Below, one piece after another: positions 47,296 through 55,766 of a DNA stretch of 64,000 nucleotides. The stretch spans positions 6,758,001 to 6,822,000 of the forward strand of contig OZ250179.1 in assembly GCA_965238125.1 (NCBI GenBank), in the 5' to 3' direction. The position numbers and the translations under genes were made by a program. Every line of letters starts with the position of its first letter. The stretch's first letter is position 1. A model generated the notes under the pieces. That model saw only the letters and a program-made list of their open reading frames with translations, had not been told where the DNA came from and did not search any database. This DNA is from UBA6623 sp965238125. GTDB lineage: Bacteria > Acidobacteriota > Terriglobia > Bryobacterales > UBA6623.

Positions 47296-50073
47296 ATGCT
47301 GCTGATCGGCCCGCCGGGCAGCGGGAAAACTCATTTCGTTCTCGAGCAAATCGAAGCCGCGGTCCGGAAAGGGCGCGCGGACGAGGCCCGGCTCGTCGTG
47401 CCGACGGTCAGCATGGCGCGCCACACGCTGCACACACTGGCGCGGCGCGGCGCCGCCGTGGCGGCCGACACAGTCACGACGCTGGCCGATTTCATCACGC
47501 GCCTTACGCCCGAGGCGCGGGAACCCTCCCCCGCGCTCCGCGCCTGGCTGCTCGAGCAAGTGATCGCCGAATCGGGCCGGCCCGAATTCGCCGCTCTCGG
47601 CGACGCGACAGGCCCGGCAACCGCCGCGGCCCGCACGATGCGGGAGTTTTGGGCCGCCGGCTGCGACTCGGCCCGCGTCGCCCCGCTCGCGACTTCCCCG
47701 GCGCAACAAGCTTTCGCGGAGGTATTCCATCGCTATGAGGAGCGCCTCGGGGCCCTGGGGTACGTCTCGCCTTGGGGGCGCTTTCAGCTTGCGGCCGCGG
47801 CCATTCGCGCCGGGGCTTTGGGCAGGCTTCGACAAGTCTATTTCGACGGCTTTTTTCACCTCACCGCCGGCGAGCGGGAACTGATCCAAGCCGTAGCCGA
47901 CACCGTAGAAAAACCCGTCGTCACGCTGATCGAAGATCCCCGCCCCGCGCTTGAACGTCTCCCGATTCGCCGCTTGGAAAAAATCCACCGCCCCGCGGTG
48001 ATCCCAACCGTCTCCGAGGCCGCCACGCCGACGCAGGAGATCGAAGAAATCGCGCGGGTGATTCTTGATGAACAAGCCGGGCACCGCGACCCCATTTTCG
48101 CTCGAGCGGACTCCGCCCCCGAGCTGACGGCCCCCGAGGAGAGTAAAGGCCCGTCCTTCGCCGGGTACGGCGTCGTGCTGCGCTCGCCGGAAGCCTATGC
48201 GCCGATCATCCGCCGGGTTTTCGAACGCTTCGGCATCCCGTTTCGTCTGCGCCGAGCCGAGCCGCTTTCAGCGCACGCGAGCGTCCGGTTCCTGCCGGCC
48301 CTGCTGCAAGCGGCGCAAGAAGGCTTTCCGGCTGAAAAGACGCTCATGGCGCTGCGGCATCCGGCCTGTGCCGGGGGCGAACCGGGTGAGCTCGACGCGT
48401 TCGACTTCGAGGTTCGCCGCAACCTGCCGGGACGCGGGTTGAGCTTTCTCGAACTCCGCGCCAAGCGGTATCGTTCCGTCACCAAGCGGCTCGCCAAGCT
48501 TCGTGAGTTCGCGTCGTCGGCGCGTGAATCGCTGCCGCCCCCCGAGTGGGCCGAGCGCGTTCGTGAGTTCCATCAAATTTGGTGGCGGCGGCCGGAGGTC
48601 GGCGATGGCGCCGACCAAGAAACCTCCGACGACCGTGTTCTCACGCTGCGGTCCGCGGCACGCGCGGTTGTCGCCTTTCGCACCGCCGCCGAGGAAGCCG
48701 CCGCCTTGCTTTCGGTTTCGGGAGACCGAAAGGTCCCCCTGAGCGCCTACCTGCGCGCTCTCGAGTTTGTCCTGCGCCGCACGGCCGTCGCCCCCCCGGA
48801 CAACCGCCGCGACGTCGTCCAAGTGCTCTCGATCTTCGAAGCCCGGCAATGGGAGCTGCCGGTCGTTTTCGTTCCCGGTTTGGTCGAGGGGCAATTCCCT
48901 CGCCGCCCCGAACGCGATCTCTTCTTCAACGAATCCGACCGCGAACGCTTGCGGCGAAGCGGCATGCCCCTGCGCTCGGCCGAAGACCGCGAGGCCGAGG
49001 AACGCTTGCTGTTCCGCGTGGCCTCGACCCGGGCGCGCGAAAAATTGTTCCTCAGCCACGCCCGGCTCGACGAGCAGAGCCGCCCACTGCTGCGGTCGTT
49101 CTTTCTCGAAACCGCGAAGGAAGACGACCGCGCCCTCACCCCGGTCAGGCTGCGCGAACCCGTGCCCGACTACGACGTTCCGAGCTCGCCGCGCATTCGC
49201 TCGCCCGAGCTGAGGCAATGGATCGTCGCCAAGCACGAAAGCTTTTCGCCGACCTCGCTCGAGAGATTTCTACAGTGCCCTTTTCAATATTTCGCCCGGC
49301 GTACTCTGAGGCTCGAAGAAGCGCCGCCCGCTCCCGAGGACCGGCTCGACGCGCTGGTCGAAGGCAACATCGTTCACCGCGCCATGGCGATGTGGAGTAA
49401 AGATCGCGCCAGACCTATCCTTGAAATCTTGCGCGAAGTCTTCGAGTTGGAATTGAGCCACAACCGCATCCCCAAGACGTTTCGCACCCTGGCGGCGCTC
49501 TACCGCATCGAAGACGATCTCGAGCGATTTTGCGCCGAGCGAGCCGCCGGGGGCATTCCGGGGGCGACCGGCCAAGGTTACGAAGTCGAGTTCGACTACT
49601 TGGCGGAGAGGGACGAAGGAGACAACCTGCTGATCAAGGGCCGCGTCGACCGCTTCGAAGTCTTGGGGGAAGAGCACGCCTTCGTGGTCGACTACAAATA
49701 TTCCGGGAAGCAGCAAATCAGCGACCTGGTTCGTGGGCACGACGAGGGACACAAGGTCCAGGGTTCGCTCTACTTGCTCGGATTGGAGCAAGAGTTGGGG
49801 CTGCGGCCGGCGGGCATGCAGTTTTGGGGCTTGCGCGGCGAAACGACCCGACGCGGCTGGGTCGTCGAGGGCCGCGTCCCGGAGGAATTCATTCAGCGCA
49901 CCGACATCAAAGTGACGGAGAACAATTTCCGCGGCATCCTCAACCAGGGGCGCGAACGGGCCCTCGATGCCATGGATGAAATTCGCGACGGGCGAATCGA
50001 GGTCGCCCCGCGTGATCGGGAAGAATGCAACTCACGCTGCAATTTTCGGGACCTGTGTCGGATTCAACTCTGA
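47296..50073 (+). CDS. addB: AddB-like helicase/nuclease subunit
   Basis: 925 residues from the ATG at 47296; an earlier ATG at 47200 is possible. It has a Walker A LIGPPGSGKTHF, a UvrD-like region with VVQVLSIFEARQWELPVVFV, and a C-terminal PD-(D/E)XK nuclease (KGRVDRFEVLGEEHAFVVDYKYSGK; core FVVDYKYSGK). Cysteines FLQC...and ECNSRCNFRDLC fit the four-Cys iron-sulfur site of AddB. With AddA it processes double-strand breaks for recombination. The downstream gene overlaps it by 49 bases. Confidence 0.88.
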   Translation: MLLIGPPGSGKTHFVLEQIEAAVRKGRADEARLVVPTVSMARHTLHTLARRGAAVAADTVTTLADFITRLTPEAREPSPALRAWLLEQVIAESGRPEFAALGDATGPATAAARTMREFWAAGCDSARVAPLATSPAQQAFAEVFHRYEERLGALGYVSPWGRFQLAAAAIRAGALGRLRQVYFDGFFHLTAGERELIQAVADTVEKPVVTLIEDPRPALERLPIRRLEKIHRPAVIPTVSEAATPTQEIEEIARVILDEQAGHRDPIFARADSAPELTAPEESKGPSFAGYGVVLRSPEAYAPIIRRVFERFGIPFRLRRAEPLSAHASVRFLPALLQAAQEGFPAEKTLMALRHPACAGGEPGELDAFDFEVRRNLPGRGLSFLELRAKRYRSVTKRLAKLREFASSARESLPPPEWAERVREFHQIWWRRPEVGDGADQETSDDRVLTLRSAARAVVAFRTAAEEAAALLSVSGDRKVPLSAYLRALEFVLRRTAVAPPDNRRDVVQVLSIFEARQWELPVVFVPGLVEGQFPRRPERDLFFNESDRERLRRSGMPLRSAEDREAEERLLFRVASTRAREKLFLSHARLDEQSRPLLRSFFLETAKEDDRALTPVRLREPVPDYDVPSSPRIRSPELRQWIVAKHESFSPTSLERFLQCPFQYFARRTLRLEEAPPAPEDRLDALVEGNIVHRAMAMWSKDRARPILEILREVFELELSHNRIPKTFRTLAALYRIEDDLERFCAERAAGGIPGATGQGYEVEFDYLAERDEGDNLLIKGRVDRFEVLGEEHAFVVDYKYSGKQQISDLVRGHDEGHKVQGSLYLLGLEQELGLRPAGMQFWGLRGETTRRGWVVEGRVPEEFIQRTDIKVTENNFRGILNQGRERALDAMDEIRDGRIEVAPRDREECNSRCNFRDLCRIQL

Positions 50074-53000
50074 CCGAAACGGCCGGGCAGCGCGAAGCTG
50101 TATCGAGTTGGGGCCGCGGCGCGGTCTGCGTGACCGCCGGACCGGGGTCGGGCAAGACCTACGTGCTCGTCGAGCGTTTCCGACGGCTGGTGACCCAACG
50201 AGGCGTCGACCCGCGGCGCATCCTGGCGGTGACCTACACCGAGAAGGCCGCGCAAAATTTGGTCGAGCGCCTGGCCGCCGGGGAAGACGACCCGGTTCGT
50301 CGACAGGCCTTTCTGCGCGCCCCCGTTTCGACGCTCCATGCCTTTTGTGCCGGGTTGCTTCGCGAGCACGCTTTCGAAGCCGGACTCGACCCCGAGTTTT
50401 CCGTGATGGAAACCTGGGAGGAGACCATCGAGCGGCAACGGGTGATTCGCGAAGTGCTCGAGCAAACCCGCGCCGACGACCCCGAGGCCGCCGAGCGCTT
50501 CCTGCGGACTTTCGCCGGCGGCGACATCGAGCCGTATCTGGAGGAAATGCACCGCGCCTGTTGCGCCTCCGACACCGAAGCGTTCGCGCGCACGATCGAC
50601 CCGGAACCGGCATTGCGGGACCTGATTGAGGCCTTGGAGGACGCCGCTCGGCAAATTCCCGCCCCTGATCTGATCGCCGAGGCGCGGCGCCTACGGGACC
50701 TGGCCGGCCGAGATCCTCTCGATTCCCTCGCCGGGCTCGATGACCTGACCGAGCTTTTGAAGACATCCGGCCGTCCCAGGGGCGCCGGCAAGGTTCTCAA
50801 GCCCTTGCGGGACAACCTGCTTTCGCGCTACCGCGCGGCCCTTTCCGGCGTGGTCCATCAAAGCTCGCGCGAATGGCTTGCCGAAACCCTGCGCCGGGTC
50901 GAGCAAAACTTTCAGCAGTGGAAGCGATCGGTTTCGCGATGCGATTACTCCGATCTCGAGCGCCGGGCGGTCGGCCTGCTGAAGAAACACCCCCGCCTTG
51001 CCTCGCGCTTCGATCACGTCTTGGTGGATGAATACCAGGATGTGAATCCCGTCCAGGCCGGATTGATGGAGCTGCTGCAATCGGGACGCGAGCACGGCGC
51101 TCGGACGCTTTTCGCCGTCGGCGACATTAATCAATCGATCTACGGATTTCGCTATGCCGACCCGGAGGTCTTTCGGCGCTTTCGCGGCGACATTCGAGCG
51201 CACGGAGGCCACCTGGTCGAGCTGCCGGAAAACTTCCGCAGCCGCCCGGAGATTCTACGGGCCGCCGAAACCATCCTCGGCGAGGCGGAGGGCATCGAGG
51301 CCCGTTCGTTGCAAGCCGTGCGCAAGTTTGCGCCGAAGACAGCCCCGAGCGTGGAAGTCTTGGTCGCGCGCGCCGATGATTCCGGCGAAGCCAAGCTGCG
51401 CGAGGCTCGTCACTTGGCCGCCCGCATTCTCGAACTGCGGCGCGAGTTGCGACTCGGCGAGGGCTCGCGGAAAGCGCGGTGGAGTGATTTCGCGATCTTG
51501 ACCCGGCGGCGCGCGGACCTGGAGCCGATCGCCGCCGAGTTGCGCCACGCGGACATTCCCTATGAAGTCGCTTCGGGAAAGGGATTCTTCGACGCCCCCG
51601 AAATCCGTGATCTGGTCCACCTGTTGCGCGTCGTGGTAAACCCTCGGGATGAGATCAGCTTGGCGTCGGTGCTGCGGTCCCCTTGGGTCGGCATCAGTGA
51701 CGAAACGCTGTTGGCGCTCAAGACCGAAAGAGTGAACTTGGCCCGCGCCGTTAACAGTGGCGACCGGCGGTCCCGCCAGTCGAAACCCGCTCGACCCGCC
51801 GATGCCGCGCCCTCCAACTCGTCGCTGCTTGCCCTCATCGACCCCGCGGACGCCGATCGGCTGGCAGTGTTTCGAGAGCGGCTCGACCGCCTCCGCCGCG
51901 CCCGGGACGAAACCCCGATCGATCTGCTGCTCAGCCGCGCGATGGCCGAAAGCGGTTACTACGCGTATCTGCTTTCGCAACCCGACGGTCGGCACCAAGT
52001 CGCCAACGCGCGCAAGTTTCTGGATCTCGCGCGGCGGCAGGCTGAAAGTTCCGTCGCCGTCTTCGACGCGCTGGTTGCCCGGATCGAGGAAATGCGGGCT
52101 TCGAAATCACCCGAAGCCGAGGCGGCGGTCCTCGATCAATCGGTGGACGCCGTCCAGTTGATGACGATTCACGCGGCCAAGGGCTTGGAGTTTCCCGTCG
52201 TCATTCTGCCCGTGCTGCAAGCCGGCTCGCGGTCCGATTCGCCGGCCGCCGGTTTCAGCCCAGAATACGGCGTGGGAGCGAAATGGAAGGACGCGGCCGA
52301 CGGTTCCGACCGCGCCGACGAAGCCCTGGCGGCCGCCCGCACCGACGCGAAACGGCGAGAAGCCGCGGAATCGAACAGGCTCTTCTACGTCGCCATGACG
52401 CGAGCCGAGGATCATTTAGCGCTGAGCTGTTCTTTCGGCTCGCGGATCGTCCGATCTTCGTGGGCGCGCGCGCTGGAAAGCAAACTGGGGATCGACTACA
52501 AGACCGTGGACGACATGCCCGAAGTCAAGACGCTCGGCGATCTGCGCTTTCGGCTGTTTCGAACCGACGCCGACCCGGCCACCAGGCCGCGGGCCGAGGC
52601 CGACGCCGCGTCGGCCGTCGAGTGGGTCGAGGCGGCGCAAGGACCGCTCGATCATTCCGACTCAGCGACGGCGGTGACGGCGGTGGCTTTGTTCGCTGAA
52701 TGCCCGAGACGATATTACTTATCGCGGTATTTGGGCTTCCCGGAAGATCGAAAGCCGGCGGTTCGAAGCGCGGCCGAAAGTCTGGCGAGCGCGCCGGCCG
52801 AAGACCAGGAAACCGCCGCCGAGCGCGACACGCCCGACCCGGGTGAGCTGGGTTCGCGAGTCCACGCCGCGCTCGCCGGTACGATCGAGCCCGCGGCATC
52901 GGAGAGCGAGGTCATCGAGTTGGTTCGACGCTTTCGGGAAAGCGAACTGGGCCGGCGCGTCCCCCCCGATGCCAAACACGAGCAAGACTTGCTCTTCTCG

Positions 53001-53393
53001 CTCGACGGGCGCTTGCTGCGGGGGCAGATCGATCTATGGTTTGACGACGGCGCCCAGCGCATTCTGGTCGACTACAAAACCGATCGCGTCGAGGGAGATC
53101 AAATCGGCGAACGGGCTCGGCACTACGCGCTGCAACTGCAACTCTACGCCCGAGCGATCGAACAGGTCACCGGCCGTCCCCCCGACCGCGCGGTGCTCTA
53201 TTTTCTGAGGCCCGACCAGGCCGTCGAGGTGGATGTGGGCGACGCGGCCCGGCAGGCCGCCGCGGCCGTAGTCAACAATTTCTTCGAAGCCCAATCGAGA
53301 CTCAGCTTTCCTCTGAAAACAGGCGACCATTGCTTCCGATGTCCTCACTACCGAGGACTGTGCCCGGCAAAGCTCGCCACCGACCAAGCCTGA
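50025..53393 (+). CDS. addA: AddA-like UvrD helicase-nuclease subunit
   Basis: 1122 residues. UvrD/Rep helicase motifs are complete: GPGSGKTYVLVERF (I), VDEYQDVNPVQ (II), GDINQSIYGFRYA (III), NFRSRPEIL (IV), MTIHAAKGLEFPVVILPVL (V, core HAAKGLEFPVV) and YVAMTRAEDHL (VI). The C-terminus is a PD-(D/E)XK nuclease with LRGQIDLWFDDGAQRILVDYKTD (core RILVDYKTD). Unusually for AddA it also has four cysteines, FAECPRRYYL and DHCFRCPHYRGLC, arranged like an iron-sulfur nuclease. It is translated from inside the addB end. Confidence 0.9.
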   Translation: MQLTLQFSGPVSDSTLTETAGQREAVSSWGRGAVCVTAGPGSGKTYVLVERFRRLVTQRGVDPRRILAVTYTEKAAQNLVERLAAGEDDPVRRQAFLRAPVSTLHAFCAGLLREHAFEAGLDPEFSVMETWEETIERQRVIREVLEQTRADDPEAAERFLRTFAGGDIEPYLEEMHRACCASDTEAFARTIDPEPALRDLIEALEDAARQIPAPDLIAEARRLRDLAGRDPLDSLAGLDDLTELLKTSGRPRGAGKVLKPLRDNLLSRYRAALSGVVHQSSREWLAETLRRVEQNFQQWKRSVSRCDYSDLERRAVGLLKKHPRLASRFDHVLVDEYQDVNPVQAGLMELLQSGREHGARTLFAVGDINQSIYGFRYADPEVFRRFRGDIRAHGGHLVELPENFRSRPEILRAAETILGEAEGIEARSLQAVRKFAPKTAPSVEVLVARADDSGEAKLREARHLAARILELRRELRLGEGSRKARWSDFAILTRRRADLEPIAAELRHADIPYEVASGKGFFDAPEIRDLVHLLRVVVNPRDEISLASVLRSPWVGISDETLLALKTERVNLARAVNSGDRRSRQSKPARPADAAPSNSSLLALIDPADADRLAVFRERLDRLRRARDETPIDLLLSRAMAESGYYAYLLSQPDGRHQVANARKFLDLARRQAESSVAVFDALVARIEEMRASKSPEAEAAVLDQSVDAVQLMTIHAAKGLEFPVVILPVLQAGSRSDSPAAGFSPEYGVGAKWKDAADGSDRADEALAAARTDAKRREAAESNRLFYVAMTRAEDHLALSCSFGSRIVRSSWARALESKLGIDYKTVDDMPEVKTLGDLRFRLFRTDADPATRPRAEADAASAVEWVEAAQGPLDHSDSATAVTAVALFAECPRRYYLSRYLGFPEDRKPAVRSAAESLASAPAEDQETAAERDTPDPGELGSRVHAALAGTIEPAASESEVIELVRRFRESELGRRVPPDAKHEQDLLFSLDGRLLRGQIDLWFDDGAQRILVDYKTDRVEGDQIGERARHYALQLQLYARAIEQVTGRPPDRAVLYFLRPDQAVEVDVGDAARQAAAAVVNNFFEAQSRLSFPLKTGDHCFRCPHYRGLCPAKLATDQA

Positions 53394-53539
53394 TGACCGC
53401 TGGACCGCCGGACCGGCGTTAGCAATACGGCCCGAGACGCCTCATGGCGTCCGAGCATGACGCGGAAGCCACTTCAAACCGCGCCCGGGTTTCGACCTGC
53501 AGTTGATCCGCGGCTGGCGAGGCTCGTCGTTGCCGCCCC

Positions 53540-53584
53540 TTGACAAACAGCCCTTGGATGCGTTAATTTCTGTATTAACAGAAA
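53540..53584 (+). promoter_or_regulatory. Promoter with overlapping operator of the GbsR-like gene
   Basis: TTGACA (53540-53545) is followed after 17 bases by TTAATT (53563-53568). A perfect inverted repeat TTTCTGT-ATTA-ACAGAAA (53567-53584) overlaps the -10 region and the expected start site, seven bases before the ATG at 53591. The layout suggests autorepression and a very short or absent leader. Confidence 0.6.
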
Positions 53585-53590
53585 CAACTG

Positions 53591-54130
53591 ATGCCGACGT
53601 TAACCGCCGTTGAAGAAAAATTCATCCTCCACTGGGGGGAGATGGGGACCCGTTGGGGCATCAACCGAACGGTGGCGCAAATTCATGCGCTGCTCTATCT
53701 GTCCACCGACCCGCTCAACGCGGAGGAAATCGCGCGGACGCTCTCGGTCGCCCGCTCGAACGTCTCGACCAGCTTGCGCGAACTGCAAGGCTGGGGCATC
53801 GTGCGCGTCGTTCACGTAATGGGCGACCGCCGCGACCATTTCGAATCGATGAAAGACGTCTGGGAGATGTTTCGCGTCGTGCTCGAGCAGCGCAAGCGCC
53901 GCGAAATCGACCCGACGCTCGAGATGCTGCGGCATGGGGTCGCCGCACTCGAGCAGGACTCAGAGGCCGATTCGCACACGAAGCAGCGACTCAAGGAGAT
54001 GCTGGACTTTTTCGACAGCAGCCTCTCTCTCTACGAAGAGTTCAAGAGAATGCCGCCGAAGGCTCTGCGCGGCCTTCTGCGGGTAAAGAGCAAGACAAGG
54101 AAATTGGTGGATGCTCTGCTCGGAGGCTGA
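53591..54130 (+). CDS. GbsR/MarR-family transcriptional regulator
   Basis: 179 residues. The winged helix-turn-helix is in LNAEEIARTLSVARSNVSTSLRELQGWGIV (core ARTLSVARSNVSTSL), followed by VVHVMGDRRDHFES as wing; the C-terminal half is a long helical dimerisation region. This matches the GbsR branch of MarR regulators that sense choline/glycine betaine or other small ligands. No ribosome-binding site is visible between the operator palindrome and the ATG. The likely regulated genes are itself and perhaps the membrane gene downstream. Confidence 0.85.
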   Translation: MPTLTAVEEKFILHWGEMGTRWGINRTVAQIHALLYLSTDPLNAEEIARTLSVARSNVSTSLRELQGWGIVRVVHVMGDRRDHFESMKDVWEMFRVVLEQRKRREIDPTLEMLRHGVAALEQDSEADSHTKQRLKEMLDFFDSSLSLYEEFKRMPPKALRGLLRVKSKTRKLVDALLGG

Positions 54131-54214
54131 TCTTGTTGCCCTGGATTTTCGGTCCTTACAGAAAGAATTGACGGCAGGATTGCCAGGCTTGATCGCCCGC
54201 GAACGAGGTACGAC

Positions 54215-55621
54215 ATGCGCTTCAAGGATCTGTGGAGTTGGCACGGAACCATCGACCGGGGCCCCTACGTCCTCGTCGGATTGATAGGCTTCGCCCTCAA
54301 GCACAACATCGATCGCTTCGTGGCGACGTTCGCCTTCGATAGACCATGGGGGTTCTTCAACTACTGGATTTCGCCGTTCGACGTGTTTTCGGGCGCGTAG
54401 CTGTCGCGCGAAGACACCATCTTTCTACTCACCATGTTTGCTCTGTCGCTGCCCTTCATCTGGGTGGGCGTGGTCCTGACGTTGAAGCGCTTGCGGTCAG
54501 TCGGTTTGCCGGGCTGGTGTGTGTGCTTCTTTTTTCTGCCCTTCCTGAACTTGCTTTTCTTCCTGATGTTGGCGGTCCTGCCCGCGCATATAGGACAAAC
54601 GGCAACAGCGCAGCTCGGTGCGGGGCTAAGCCGGCTCGATCGGCTGATTCCCCAAACTGACGTCGGCGGCATTGTTATGGGCGTGGTAGCGGCAAATGTG
54701 CTGGCCTTGCCTTTTGCGCTTGTAGCCACGTTAGTCTCTTCCAGCTACGGTTTTGCTTTGTTTGTCGGCATTCCCTTTTCGCTCGGTCTGATATCGGTTC
54801 TGATCTACGCTCACCACGAACCCCGCGGATTAGCCATTTGCCTGGGCCAAGCGACCCTCTCTGTGGCTTTCGCGTGCCTGTTGCTGTTCGGGTTCGCAAT
54901 CGAGGGGGTGATTTGCCTGGTCATGGCGGCGCCCCTCGCCCTGCCCCTTGCATGGATCGGGGGGTTCGTCGGCTATCTCGTTCAATTGGCTCGGCCCGGC
55001 GGTCAACCCGCCGCGCAAGTCTATCCGATGCTCTTGCTGGCGATGCCGTCGCTGATGGCCTTCGAAACCGCGACGCTGCCCGAGCCGCCGGTTTTCCCGG
55101 TCAGGACGGCGATCGAAATCGAAGCCGACCCGCAACAGGTTTGGGATCACGTCGTCGCCTTCAGCGAGCTACCCGAGCCGGCGGACTGGCTGTTTCAGTT
55201 GGGGATCGCCTATCCCGAGCGGGCTGAAATCTTCGGCCGCGGCGCCGGCGCCGAGCGCCGTTGCGTCTTCTCGACCGGGTCGTTTGTCGAGCCGATCGAG
55301 GTTTGGGATGAACCACGTCTGTTGAAGTTTTCCGTTACGTCGAATCCGCCGCCGATGCAGGAGTGGACGCCCTATGAGGATGTTCACCCGCCGCATTTAG
55401 AGGATTTCTTGGTTTCCAACGGCGGACAGTTCCTGCTCGAGCCCTTACCGAACGGCGGAACGCGTCTCGAAGGAACCACCTGGTACCGTCACAGCCTCCG
55501 GCCTGCCGGCTATTGGAAGCTCTGGTCGGACGAGATCATCCACCGCATCCACCTCCGGGTGTTGCGGCACATTCAGCGCTTGGCGGAAGCCGAGTCCACG
55601 GAGCCTTCCTCAGGCGCGTAA
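54215..55621 (+). pseudogene. DUF805-like membrane/SRPBCC protein gene with in-frame TAG
   Basis: The frame starts at ATG 54215 (GAGG motif) with DLWSWHGTIDRGPYVLVG, meets a TAG at 54398-54400, and then continues in the same frame as LSREDTIFLLTMFALSLPFI to 55621. Both sides look like one protein: a DUF805-type membrane part, further helices, and a C-terminal SRPBCC (polyketide cyclase-like) domain from about 55080. Internal re-initiation at the ATG 54434 would give a 395-residue product that still has most helices and the SRPBCC domain. One stop codon is the only defect seen. Confidence 0.75.
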
Positions 55622-55636
55622 AAAGTTACGGACGGT

Positions 55637-55677
55637 CCGCCAAGTGTTTCCCTGGTCTGGCTTCGAGCCCTTGGCGG
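55637..55677. terminator. Hairpin between convergent genes
   Basis: CCGCCAAG (55637-55644) pairs with CTTGGCGG (55670-55677) across a 25-base loop. It lies between the SRPBCC gene and selB, which converge. No T-run follows on either strand, so the role is uncertain. Confidence 0.35.
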
Positions 55678-55766
55678 TGCAGCCGGCCGCAACGCGTGAA
55701 CGTCCCCAGATAGTTCGCCACCGCCTCGGGGCGCATGCGGAACGAGCACGGGGACTCCTCGCCCGC

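Noticed and set aside
54398..54400. TAG read as pyrrolysine
   Set aside because: Nothing in the window indicates a pyl system, and membrane/SRPBCC proteins are not known Pyl users; a mutation or re-initiation is simpler.
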